64,000 bases of DNA from DATDVC01 sp964601125 (GCA_964601125.1 CAZRKB010000001.1:24543-88542), one strand, 5' to 3'; counted from the first letter of the stretch, positions 48,688 to 56,406 are shown. Made by a program: numbers and translations. Notes: a model not told the origin generated them from the sequence alone.

Positions 48688-48811
48688 TCTTCCAAGATTT
48701 TAAATCAATTGAAATTTTGGAAGACGGCGTGATCTGTCGTCTTAAAGACAGATCATTCTGTCTAGATTTCGTCGTGCTCCCGGACAGATACGGGGGAGAG
48801 GGAGGGATGAA
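48688..48811 (+). promoter_or_regulatory. Structured leader of unit 4
   Basis: TCTTCCAA (48688-48695)/TTGGAAGA (48717-48724) hairpin, the 51-nt duplicate element (48714-48764) and hairpin CTCCCG/CGGGGG with an 8-nt GACAGATA loop (48777-48796), then GGAGGG before the ATG. Same order of parts as the unit 2 leader. Confidence 0.7.
48714..48764 (+). repeat. 51-nt perfect duplicate element, copy 2
   Basis: Identical to 47499-47549 base for base. Confidence 0.85.
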
Positions 48812-49018
48812 ATGCGCACTATTTTGTGGGCATTTTTATGGGTTTTGTTGATTTTTGGCGGGGGAATCTCCGCCGTAGGGCTGTCCGGATGGATAGCCTC
48901 CAATTTTTTACCCAACCCACCATGGGTTCGGGTAGTTGCTTTTTTGGTTTCAATAGCGGCAATGTACGCCGCACTGTTCAAAATTGGCCGGCGGTTGGAC
49001 CGCTGGCTCATAGAATAA
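48812..49018 (+). CDS. Unit 4 small membrane protein (68 aa)
   Basis: ATG at 48812, 5 nt after GGAGGG; an overlapping ATG at 48807 in another frame gives only 14 codons. 68 aa with two hydrophobic helices (about residues 3-27 and 38-56) and a basic end (KIGRRLDRWLIE). Unrecognised. Followed by a GNRA hairpin with a truncated hammerhead. Confidence 0.7.
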   Translation: MRTILWAFLWVLLIFGGGISAVGLSGWIASNFLPNPPWVRVVAFLVSIAAMYAALFKIGRRLDRWLIE

Positions 49019-49021
49019 AAA

Positions 49022-49064
49022 CCGCCGAAGTTGCGTTTAACGTGACGGAGGCGGGGTCTATCTC
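49022..49064 (+). ncRNA. GNRA-type hairpin of unit 4 with truncated hammerhead start
   Basis: CCGCC-GAA-GTTGCG...CGTGAC-GGA-GGCGG followed by TCTATCTC, the stem III strand and cleavage site of a hammerhead, but the CTGATGA and GAAA parts are missing. Likely the decayed right end of the array. Confidence 0.7.
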
Positions 49065-49167
49065 AAGCGCGGGGTTGGTCGTTGTAAACGGCTGGCTCGC
49101 GCTTTTTTGTTTGCCGAAATATATTCTTTAAATTTACTTTTTGCTTAAAAACGTTAGTATTTAGAGA

Positions 49168-50100
49168 ATGAAAAGATTGAGAGGAATTAAAAAATTTTTG
49201 CCGTTTGTTTTTATTGCCATCGGTTTGTTAATGCTTTTGGCTGTTTATCGAACACAAGAAACCAAAATTTTATTTGTCGGAGATATGTTTTTTGACAGGC
49301 ACATAAGAAAGGCGATGTATGCAAATGGGGAGGATCATGTCTTTTCTTGCATTGGTGATTTCCTAAAACAGTACGATTTGGTAGTCGGCAATCTTGAGGG
49401 CCCAGTAACAGAAAGTGCTTCGGTGAGTTTGGTTTCGGTGCCAGGAAGCCCTGAGAATTTCCGCTTCACCTTCCCAACCAACGTGCCGAGACTTTTATAC
49501 AAAAACAATATCCGGCTCGTCAATCTAGGCAATAATCATATAAGCAATTTTGGCAGAAGTGGATTTGAATCAACCAAAAAACTTTTGACAGAGGCGGGGG
49601 TAAGTTACTTCGGTGGGTTTTACAGCGACTCGTCTAAAGCCGAGACTGGTGAACCAATTTTTAGAAAGGAAAACCTCAGTTTTGTTTCCTACAACGAATT
49701 TGGAGGTGAGGGGAAAGAAAAGGTTGCAGAAAAAATTAAAAAAGAAAAAGAAGATGGGCAAACGGTGATCGTTTACACACATTGGGGAGACGAATATGTC
49801 GCCCCGCCACAGAGAGTTAAAAACACAGCTAAACTTTTTGCTGAAAGCGGGGCCTCTCTTGTCATAGGTTCGCATCCACACGTGATACAAGAGAGCGAGA
49901 TTTTGAAAATAAAAGATGGCGAGAAAGACAGGGAAGTACCCATTTATTATTCTCTCGGTAATTTCATTTTTGACCAATACTGGAACAAAGAGGTTTCAAC
50001 AGGCCTTGCACTTGAAGTAAAAATAAGAGGAAGCGGTTTAGATATTATCGGACACAAAGTTTCTATAGAAAAAGACGGCAGAACTTGTATTGCCAATTAA
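49168..50100 (+). CDS. CapA-family (PGA_cap) metallophosphatase-like protein
   Basis: 310 aa. One N-terminal helix (about residues 10-27), then ILFVGDMFFDRHIRKAM, VVGNLEGPVT, LGNNHISNFG, YTHWGDEYV and GSHPHVIQ, the metal-binding motifs of the CapA/PgsA calcineurin-like family used in poly-gamma-glutamate or capsule-related metabolism. Outside-facing. TAGTAT lies 7 nt before the ATG. Confidence 0.9.
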   Translation: MKRLRGIKKFLPFVFIAIGLLMLLAVYRTQETKILFVGDMFFDRHIRKAMYANGEDHVFSCIGDFLKQYDLVVGNLEGPVTESASVSLVSVPGSPENFRFTFPTNVPRLLYKNNIRLVNLGNNHISNFGRSGFESTKKLLTEAGVSYFGGFYSDSSKAETGEPIFRKENLSFVSYNEFGGEGKEKVAEKIKKEKEDGQTVIVYTHWGDEYVAPPQRVKNTAKLFAESGASLVIGSHPHVIQESEILKIKDGEKDREVPIYYSLGNFIFDQYWNKEVSTGLALEVKIRGSGLDIIGHKVSIEKDGRTCIAN

Positions 50101-50149
50101 ACTTTCAAACATACACCAATTTTATACGATCGTGAGAAAGTGATGTATG

Positions 50150-51085
50150 TCAGCTTTGAGAATATTCAAGAGCTTTTTTGGCCATCATTATTGCCGATTC
50201 TTTTGATTTGGCGACAGCAAAGAAGCCATTCCTGTGACAGAAAATAGCGTCTTGAATACCTGAAACTAGAGCGAGTTCCGCATTTCTAATACCCCACCAT
50301 TCTTTTGGAAAGCTGGCACGGTTTGAATCAAAGTTTGCGACATCATCTCGAGCAGTTTCAGCACTCCATGCATTAATATCATTTTCAAGAACAACAACTA
50401 CTTTTATATTTTTAAATTTTGAAACAACCTCATCCCAAAAAATGTTTTGTTCTAGAATCAAAATTTCAGGTTCGTTTTGTTTCTGTATTTCTTCTAAAAC
50501 TTTTTTATTTCCGTTTACTTGCGCTACAGAAATTCTGATTTCATTTTGCAAAATTTGCTTAAATATATTTACAAGCTCAAAAAATTTATCATCACTTTTT
50601 TCTAGCCCATCTTCCCATGTCGGACGAAAAGCATAAACCAATTCTTTAGTTATAGAGTAATCCTGAACCCCTTCAATAAGATTTTTAAATATGTTTATTC
50701 CGTTGTCTCTAGCATCGACGGGTATCACAAGCTTTTTTTCTATCCTCTCTGTCACCCCTTTATCATCGCAAAGCATTTCCCCAAAATGTTTCCACACAAG
50801 CCCAAAAGAAGCGTAGGGGAGAGATGGGTTTTCAAAATGGAATCCGGCACCACCTTTTTGGTGATGATCAAACCGGTAATTTTCTGGCTCGTACCTCATG
50901 CCAACATCTACCAAAATATCAGCTTTTTCAAACTCGGCTTCGTCTCTCGTCCTCACCACCTCAAGTTCTTTGCCTTCCTTTTCAGCAAGGAGGGAAAGCA
51001 CCGCCACAGCAAACACCTCATCGGCATGAAAGTTGCCGCTATGTGTCACCACTCTTATTTTTTCTTTTCCATCAAAAAACGCCAT
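50150..51085 (-). CDS. MYG1-family (UPF0160) DHH-like hydrolase
   Basis: 311 aa. HSGNFHADEVFAVAVL (residues 15-30), DVGMRYEPENYRFDHHQKGG and the C-terminal CHRNGFFAVAKSKE match MYG1 proteins, relatives of DHH phosphoesterases with 3'-5' RNA exonuclease activity in eukaryotes. The bacterial role is unclear. Upstream of ssrA on the same strand downstream direction (it lies 37 nt past the tmRNA 3' end). Confidence 0.88.
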   Translation of the reverse strand: MAFFDGKEKIRVVTHSGNFHADEVFAVAVLSLLAEKEGKELEVVRTRDEAEFEKADILVDVGMRYEPENYRFDHHQKGGAGFHFENPSLPYASFGLVWKHFGEMLCDDKGVTERIEKKLVIPVDARDNGINIFKNLIEGVQDYSITKELVYAFRPTWEDGLEKSDDKFFELVNIFKQILQNEIRISVAQVNGNKKVLEEIQKQNEPEILILEQNIFWDEVVSKFKNIKVVVVLENDINAWSAETARDDVANFDSNRASFPKEWWGIRNAELALVSGIQDAIFCHRNGFFAVAKSKESAIMMAKKALEYSQS

Positions 51086-51121
51086 TTATCAAAAATAGCA
51101 TAAATGCCAGCCAGTGCGAAG

Positions 51122-51540
51122 TGGTGGAGAAGGGGGCATTGAAGCCCCGTGCAGATAAGTTTTAAAAATTTTTCTACGCGGTGTAGTTTGTTTTTCTCGA
51201 GTTAAACTCGAGTCTCAGCGTAAGTTCTTTAAAACAAACAAAACAAACTTACCCCTAGATCCTTAGTTTCAAAAAGTGAAGCGGAACATTTTTCACTTTT
51301 CTAGTCCGAAGTTATTACAACCCATTTTCCCGAACAGACTTGAGGAAGAGGCCGTCGCAAAGACTTGCGCTTAATTAAGCACGAGCGAATGCGAATTGAA
51401 AATCGTTAGCCGTAAAGTACGGAGAAACGATTTTCGCAAGAGTGTTTTTGGCACTTATGCTTTTTTGGACTTTTTAAGAGTTTCCAAAGCTCTACCGCGC
51501 AAATTTTCAAAGTTCTTACCTGTCTAAACCTTTCATCCCC
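51122..51540 (-). ncRNA. ssrA: Transfer-messenger RNA (tmRNA)
   Basis: 5' end GGGGATG and 3' end CTTCTCC-A-CCA pair as the tRNA-like acceptor (6 of 7). 5' part GATGAAAGGTTTAGACAGG is typical tmRNA. The T arm GGGGC-TTCAAT-GCCCC has a 6-nt loop. A resume codon GCC at 51452 begins a 25-codon tag ending ...QFAFARA and TAA at 51377-51375. Pseudoknot-like GC hairpins lie between. smpB is directly upstream on the same strand, which supports the call. Length about 419 nt. Confidence 0.85.
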
Positions 51541-51594
51541 TCAAAATTTGTTTTAAGCGAGCAATATCCAAAAACAAACTTTGAGCGAATGATG

Positions 51595-52032
51595 TTATTT
51601 TAATTCTCTTCTTATCTCTCTTTCCGTATCGCGTTTTTTGATGGTTTCGCGCTTGTCGTATTTCTTTTTGCCGCGAACTACAGCGATATCCATCTTTAAC
51701 TTCCTACCCTTATTATACACCGAAAGAGGCACAATTGTCAACCCTTTCTGTTTCTCTATTTCCTCAAGTTTTTCAATCTCTTTTTTGGTCAAAAGAAGCT
51801 TGCGTGGTCGCACTGGATCATATTCTTTTGGTGTATTTTTGGGTTGATAGGGTGAAATTTGCATACCGGTCACAAAAGCTTCATTGCCTCGAATAGTAAC
51901 GTGCGCACCATCGAGTGATGCTTTGCCGTTTTTTATTGACTTAACCTCAAAACCAAGCAGTTCAATACCAGCCTCGATTTTTTCGAGAATTTCATAATTG
52001 AAGTATGCTTTTTTGTTTTGCGCCAAACTCAT
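51595..52032 (-). CDS. smpB: SsrA-binding protein SmpB
   Basis: 145 aa from the ATG at 52032 (MSLAQNKKAYFNYEILEK). Signatures GIELLGFEVKSIKNGKASLDGAHV and RPRKLLL; basic C-terminal tail KKYDKRETIKKRDTEREIRR. It binds tmRNA in trans-translation. The longer upstream frame overlaps ftsH and was rejected. ssrA starts 54 nt downstream. Confidence 0.96.
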   Translation of the reverse strand: MSLAQNKKAYFNYEILEKIEAGIELLGFEVKSIKNGKASLDGAHVTIRGNEAFVTGMQISPYQPKNTPKEYDPVRPRKLLLTKKEIEKLEEIEKQKGLTIVPLSVYNKGRKLKMDIAVVRGKKKYDKRETIKKRDTEREIRRELK

Positions 52033-52074
52033 ATAATATTGTGATTTTAGCATTTTCGTGATATATTTGCACTT

Positions 52075-53991
52075 ATGGCAACTAACACTAAAAACAGTGG
52101 TGGCAAAAAAACACCTCCTCAAGAGACGGGCAGTGGGGGATTCAAAAATTCCTTTTTTGGCAATCTGATAATAGGTATTTTGATAATTTTCTTCGTCATT
52201 TCCATATACTCCCTAATTTCTGGAAAGCAAGAAAAAGAAAAGATTGGCATTTCGGAGTTGGCAAATGCAGTTAAAGCAGGCCAAATAAAGGAAATCTCTA
52301 TTAAAAACACTTCCATTGAGGCTATTTTCAAAGATGAGGCGGTCAAAACTTCAGTCAAAGAGAGTTCGGCTAGTCTGGAAGAAACTTTACTGTTTTATGG
52401 AGTAACAGAAGAAGAGCTTGGAGCAGTTAAAGTTAGCGTAAATCAAGACGGGGGCTTCTTCTATTGGCTAGTAAACTTATCTCCTATACTTTTCCCGATA
52501 CTTTTCATAGCCGTTTTCATTTGGCTCATGACAAGACAAATAAAAGGAGCGGGGATGCAGGCTTTTTCTTTCGGTCAATCACGCGCTCGCATCACAAGCC
52601 CAGATGATCAAAAACAAAAAGTTACCTTTAAAGATGTAGCGGGATGTAAGGAGGCAAAGGAAGAACTTTCTGAAATAGTAGATTTCCTTAAAAATCCAAA
52701 AAAATTTTTTGAAATAGGGGCTAGAATCCCAAAGGGTATATTGCTTATGGGGGCACCGGGCACAGGCAAAACGCTTCTCGCAAGGGCGGTAGCCGGTGAG
52801 GCCAAAGTGGCTTTCTTTTCAATTTCCGGTTCAGAGTTTGTAGAAATGTTTGTTGGCATAGGCGCTTCGAGAGTGAGAGATTTGTTTCAAATGGCAAAAA
52901 AGGTGGCTCCTGCAATCATTTTTATAGACGAACTTGATGCTGTGGGTAGAATAAGAGGCAGTGGTTTGGGTGGTGGAAATGACGAGAGAGAACAAACTTT
53001 AAATCAAATCCTGGTAGAGATGGACGGATTTGAGCCAACAGAAAAGGTTGTGGTTATGGCCGCTACAAACAGGCCTGACGTGTTAGATCCAGCGATCTTG
53101 CGACCAGGACGTTTCGACAGAAGGGTAGCCATCGACTTGCCAGACAGGGGTGACAGGGAAGACATTTTGAAAATTCATGCCAAGGCAAAGCCTTTAGCCG
53201 AAGATGTTAATCTAGCCATCATAGCAGAGAGGACTCCGGGCTTTTCTGGAGCAGATTTGTATTCGCTAATGAATGAAGCGGCCATACTTGCCGCAAGAGA
53301 AAATAGAACCAAAGTTTCCCAGTTTGACCTCATACGCTCGATAGAAAAAGTCATGCTAGGACCAGAGAGAAGAAGCCATATTCTCTCTCAAAAAGAAAAA
53401 GAAATAACAGCTTACCACGAAGCCGGACATGCGCTCGTCGCCAGCATACTGCCATTTGCCGATCCGGTACACAAAATATCAATTATTAGCCGAGGTAGAG
53501 CTGCTGGATACACACTAAAACTCCCAATAGAAGACAGGAAACTACAGTCCCGTAATGAATTTTTGGACGATATTGCCGTTTCTCTTGGAGGTTACGTAAC
53601 AGAAAAGTTGGTTTTCAACGATCTAACTACCGGCCCATCAAATGATTTGCAGGTATCTACAGCAATGGCGCGCGATATGGTAACAAAGTACGGAATGTCT
53701 GATAATTTGGGACCTATAGCGCTTGAAAGCGGTGGTGGTAAACCTATTTTTGGCAGAGGGGTGGACGATAAGGAATATTCCGAGTCGGTGGGTAGCATGA
53801 TCGACAGCGAGGTTTCGAAGATAATGAAAGAGGCTTACACAAGAGCTGAAAAAATAATAAAAGAGAGGAGAGATCTTTTAGATGTAATAGCAAAAAGACT
53901 CATAGAGACGGAAACCATAGAAAGAGAAGAGTTTGAGAATATTTTGATAGCAAACGGTGTAACTCCAAAAAAGAAAGATGTTGCCGCCTAA
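52075..53991 (+). CDS. ftsH: ATP-dependent zinc metalloprotease FtsH
   Basis: 638 aa. Two membrane helices (about 26-46 and 135-155), AAA domain with Walker A GAPGTGKT, Walker B IIFIDELDAVG, second region of homology, then protease motif HEAGH. It degrades membrane and short-lived proteins. TGA-TATATT lies 7 nt before the ATG. Divergent from smpB with only 42 bp between starts, so their promoters overlap. Confidence 0.97.
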   Translation: MATNTKNSGGKKTPPQETGSGGFKNSFFGNLIIGILIIFFVISIYSLISGKQEKEKIGISELANAVKAGQIKEISIKNTSIEAIFKDEAVKTSVKESSASLEETLLFYGVTEEELGAVKVSVNQDGGFFYWLVNLSPILFPILFIAVFIWLMTRQIKGAGMQAFSFGQSRARITSPDDQKQKVTFKDVAGCKEAKEELSEIVDFLKNPKKFFEIGARIPKGILLMGAPGTGKTLLARAVAGEAKVAFFSISGSEFVEMFVGIGASRVRDLFQMAKKVAPAIIFIDELDAVGRIRGSGLGGGNDEREQTLNQILVEMDGFEPTEKVVVMAATNRPDVLDPAILRPGRFDRRVAIDLPDRGDREDILKIHAKAKPLAEDVNLAIIAERTPGFSGADLYSLMNEAAILAARENRTKVSQFDLIRSIEKVMLGPERRSHILSQKEKEITAYHEAGHALVASILPFADPVHKISIISRGRAAGYTLKLPIEDRKLQSRNEFLDDIAVSLGGYVTEKLVFNDLTTGPSNDLQVSTAMARDMVTKYGMSDNLGPIALESGGGKPIFGRGVDDKEYSESVGSMIDSEVSKIMKEAYTRAEKIIKERRDLLDVIAKRLIETETIEREEFENILIANGVTPKKKDVAA

Positions 53992-54046
53992 ACTTATTAA
54001 CAAAAAAATTTTACTGAAAACATTGAAAATAATAGAATGAGTGCAT

Positions 54047-54541
54047 ATGAAAAAAAATAAGAGGCAAAATGGGTTTACATTAATTGAGCTTTTAGTGGTG
54101 ATCGCTATTATTGGCATACTTTCTTCGGTTGTGCTGGCAAGTTTAAACGTGGCAAGGAGTAGGGGAGCTGACGCTAAAGTTAAGGCTCAATTATCAAACG
54201 CCAAAGATTCAGCCGAGTTGTTTTTTGATCAAAACGGTAGTTACAACGGCCCCGCTGGCGACATAGACGGAACGCTATTGGGCTGCACAGAGGTAGATTC
54301 GATGTTTCAAGACATAGACTCAGGTATGGCTCAATACACTGACCCAAACAACTATCCAAACCCAGCGGCTATAGATTTGAGGTGTTCTTCAACTGACGAC
54401 ACATACGTCATAAGCGCCGCTTTGGCTGATGTTGGTGAATTTTGGTGCGTAGATTCTTCTGGAGCAGCAGAAATACTCTCACCAGTTGATGACCTCCATA
54501 CCACCGCTCACCCAGATGACGCCACCGAGTGTTCTCCATAA
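54047..54541 (+). CDS. Type IV pilin-like protein
   Basis: 164 aa from the ATG at 54047. Prepilin signature NG|FTLIELLVVIAIIGILSSVVLASL (cleavage after Gly about residue 9), then a variable C-terminal domain with four cysteines. Pseudopilin or major pilin; no assembly genes nearby. Together with comEC and comM it suggests DNA uptake or attachment by pili. Confidence 0.92.
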   Translation: MKKNKRQNGFTLIELLVVIAIIGILSSVVLASLNVARSRGADAKVKAQLSNAKDSAELFFDQNGSYNGPAGDIDGTLLGCTEVDSMFQDIDSGMAQYTDPNNYPNPAAIDLRCSSTDDTYVISAALADVGEFWCVDSSGAAEILSPVDDLHTTAHPDDATECSP

Positions 54542-54617
54542 ATTTATTTACGTATTTAAAAATTGAAATTTGGCTTAAAAAAAGCTAGTATGTTTTGTGT
54601 TATGGTTCAAACCATAC

Positions 54618-54691
54618 CCGCCCTTAGCTCAGCTGGTTAGAGCACGGAGCTTATACCTCCGGGGTCCTAGGTTCGAGTCCTAGAGGGCGGA
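54618..54691 (+). tRNA. tRNA-Ile (TAT)
   Basis: Acceptor CCGCCCT/AGGGCGG, anticodon stem CGGAG/CTCCG, loop CTTATAC giving TAT (reads ATA). T arm CCTAGGTTCGAGTCCTAG. 1-72 is C-G. CCA not encoded. ATA decoding by a TAT anticodon, rather than modified CAT, is uncommon in bacteria. Confidence 0.85.
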
Positions 54692-54728
54692 CCCCCGTAA
54701 AACTCGTTCACTCGCCACGGGGCAAGTA

Positions 54729-54801
54729 GCCGCCGTAGTTAAATGGATTATAACAGTCCCGTCCTAAGGGATAGTTGGGGGTTCGATTCCCTCCGGTGGC
54801 A
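54729..54801 (+). tRNA. tRNA-Arg (CCT)
   Basis: Acceptor GCCGCCG/CGGTGGC, anticodon loop GTCCTAA giving CCT, T arm GGGGGTTCGATTCCCTC. CCA not encoded. Confidence 0.9.
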
Positions 54802-54841
54802 CAAAACTTTATATACTGATATATTTGGGATAGAGGTGCTT

Positions 54842-55210
54842 ATGAAAGTTTTGGTGTTCGTGTTTTGTTTTGTCACGGCTGGTTACACCGAAAATCAGCC
54901 AATTATTTCAATCCATGGCAAAATCATCCAGAAATCTTGGCGAACCAAGATTTCCAAGACCGGCGATGTTATGCGAGATATCCAAGTTCAGAACTTTTGT
55001 TTCAGCCAAGAAGAAAGAGGGTGCGACACTATTTGGTATAGAGTTCCAGAAAAAGTTGCCCAGCAGCTATCGATTGGAGATCTTTGCTTATTCGACAAAA
55101 AAGGAAAATATTCTCCCATTTGTACGAATATGAAGCTTAGACTTTTTTCTCCTTTGAGTCTGAAGCCACATCTGGAAAAATTGTTTATCAGCGACAAGAC
55201 CCAGCAATGA
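54842..55210 (+). CDS. Small exported orphan protein
   Basis: 122 aa from the ATG at 54842 after GAGG. Signal peptide MKVLVFVFCFVTAGYTENQP; mature part with cysteines in QNFCFSQEERGCDT, GDLCLF and PICTN. No domain recognised. Own terminator, one more Shine-Dalgarno-led orphan; the upstream frame overlaps the tRNA-Arg and is not used. Confidence 0.65.
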   Translation: MKVLVFVFCFVTAGYTENQPIISIHGKIIQKSWRTKISKTGDVMRDIQVQNFCFSQEERGCDTIWYRVPEKVAQQLSIGDLCLFDKKGKYSPICTNMKLRLFSPLSLKPHLEKLFISDKTQQ

Positions 55211-55230
55211 GCTGGGTCGTTTGTTTTTTA
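55198..55230 (+). terminator. Terminator of the 54842 gene
   Basis: GACCCAGC-AATGA-GCTGGGTC then GTTTGTTTTTT; overlaps the stop. Confidence 0.9.
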
Positions 55231-55236
55231 TACAAT

Positions 55237-55264
55237 CAAAAACTCCCAATCAAGGGAGTTTTTG
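55237..55264 (-). terminator. Terminator downstream of hup
   Basis: CAAAAACTCCC-AATCAA-GGGAGTTTTTG, symmetric, 20 nt beyond the hup stop. Confidence 0.85.
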
Positions 55265-55283
55265 ATAAGTGGGAACAAGAATA

Positions 55284-55556
55284 TTATTTCACTGCATCTT
55301 TCAAAGCTTTTGATGCTCTGAATTTTGGAACTTTCATGGCTGGGACGTTTACAGTCTCGCCAGTTCTTGGGTTCCTAGCTGTTCTAGCGGCGCGAGTCTT
55401 AGCGGAAAATATACCCAAACCTGCAATGGAAACCTCCTGGCCCTTCTTAAGAGAGCCTACGATTTCGCTTATAATAGTTTCTACTACTTCTTCTGCTTGC
55501 ACTTTGGTGCCACCAAGCTTCTCATGAACTGCGTTTGCTAAATCTGCTTTATTCAT
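55284..55556 (-). CDS. hup: HU-family DNA-binding protein
   Basis: 90 aa from the ATG at 55556: MNKADLANAVHEKLGGTKVQ, VSIAGLGIFSAKTRAARTARNPRTGETVNVP, typical HU. A chromosome-organising protein. Note: an in-frame ATG at 55673 preceded by GGGAGG would add 39 residues, mostly encoded by repeat family B, which is unlike HU, so I keep the short form; a repeat may have captured the upstream RBS. Confidence 0.93.
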   Translation of the reverse strand: MNKADLANAVHEKLGGTKVQAEEVVETIISEIVGSLKKGQEVSIAGLGIFSAKTRAARTARNPRTGETVNVPAMKVPKFRASKALKDAVK

Positions 55557-55607
55557 CTTTGTATTTATTAGAATTAAGATCTGATAAATTTCTCGACCCA
55601 GGTCACC

Positions 55608-55640
55608 GACCCGCTTCGCTGAGGTGAGCGAGGCGAGCCC
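55608..55640. repeat. Repeat family B upstream of hup
   Basis: GACCCGCTTCGCTGAGG and TGAGCGAGGCGAGCC; same words as the copy at 23613. Confidence 0.7.
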
Positions 55641-55694
55641 TCCACTTTTGAAACAGGTGGTCTCGAGCGCCATCTGTTTTATCCTCCCGAGATA

Positions 55695-55723
55695 AGTATA
55701 TATTTAAAGCTCTTTTTGAGCAA
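55695..55723 (-). promoter_or_regulatory. Promoter of hup
   Basis: Minus-strand TTGCTC, 17-nt spacer, TATACT. It overlaps a short GCTC-A5-GAGC hairpin that may end the infC-rpmI-rplT transcript. Confidence 0.6.
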
Positions 55724-55766
55724 TACCCTTGACTATATACTTGTGGACAGGCCAAATAAGCAAAAT

Positions 55767-56111
55767 TTAAGATATTTTTGATAAAATTTTCTTGAAAGAG
55801 TCTGGACTAAAGTGCGCAACTTCCGACAACATCTTCCTATTAAGATTTACGTTGTTCTTTTTGAGAGCGCCCATAAATTTGCTATATGAAAGGCCACTTT
55901 TCTGAAGTGCCGCACCAAGTCTTACGTTCCAAAGCCTTCTAAAATCGCCCTTTTTATCCTTTCTGTGTGCGAAAGAGTATGTCCCAGCATGAGCAATTGC
56001 TTCATATGCCTGCTTCTCTTTTTTTGATCTGCCAAAACGGTAGCCTTTTACTTGGCTTAAAATATTTCTTCTTGTTTTTAGAGCATTAACTCCTTTTTTA
56101 ACTCTTGCCAT
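55767..56111 (-). CDS. rplT: Large ribosomal subunit protein bL20
   Basis: 114 aa: MARVKKGVNALKTRRNILSQVKGYRFGRSK and ARLGAALQKSGLSYSKFMGALKKNNVNLNRKMLSEVA. Last gene of the infC-rpmI-rplT operon. L20 represses this operon in other bacteria. Confidence 0.97.
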   Translation of the reverse strand: MARVKKGVNALKTRRNILSQVKGYRFGRSKKEKQAYEAIAHAGTYSFAHRKDKKGDFRRLWNVRLGAALQKSGLSYSKFMGALKKNNVNLNRKMLSEVAHFSPDSFKKILSKIS

Positions 56112-56170
56112 GTTTTTAAATTAAATTTCAAATCTCAAAAATTAACTCCTAAGATTTGAGATGTTAAATT

Positions 56171-56356
56171 TTATATATTATTTAAGTATCTGCCGCGATC
56201 CTTGTTTTTCATTTCAATCAAAACAGTAGCCCTCTTTCTAAGAGTTGTTCTGGTCCTGTTTCGAGCATTAAAGTGATTTTGGCCGATCTTTCGAGTAACC
56301 AACTTGCCATTTTTGGTAACCTTAATGCGTTTTAAATATGATTTATTTGTTTTCAT
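56171..56356 (-). CDS. rpmI: Large ribosomal subunit protein bL35
   Basis: 61 aa: MKTNKSYLKRIKVTKNGKLV...NHFNARNRTRTTLRKR. Standard length, between infC and rplT. The spacer to rplT contains AAATCTCAA/TTTGAGAT low-complexity repeats. Confidence 0.95.
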   Translation of the reverse strand: MKTNKSYLKRIKVTKNGKLVTRKIGQNHFNARNRTRTTLRKRATVLIEMKNKDRGRYLNNI

Positions 56357-56406
56357 ATGATTTAGCGGGCATCTTTCGTGCGATACATCCTTTAGAGCAC
56401 GAACTG

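Noticed and set aside
48686..48764. A third complete hammerhead after the unit 3 hairpin
   Set aside because: TATC and a following stem are present, but the CTGATGA and GAAA core is absent; only a leader hairpin can be supported.
52033..52122. 30-residue N-terminal extension of SmpB
   Set aside because: It overlaps the divergent ftsH start and is not part of the SmpB family; the ATG at 52032 fits the conserved start.
55557..55673. N-terminal extension of HU from the ATG at 55673
   Set aside because: It has a GGGAGG site, but the 39 added residues are mostly repeat-encoded and unlike HU; kept only as a note.
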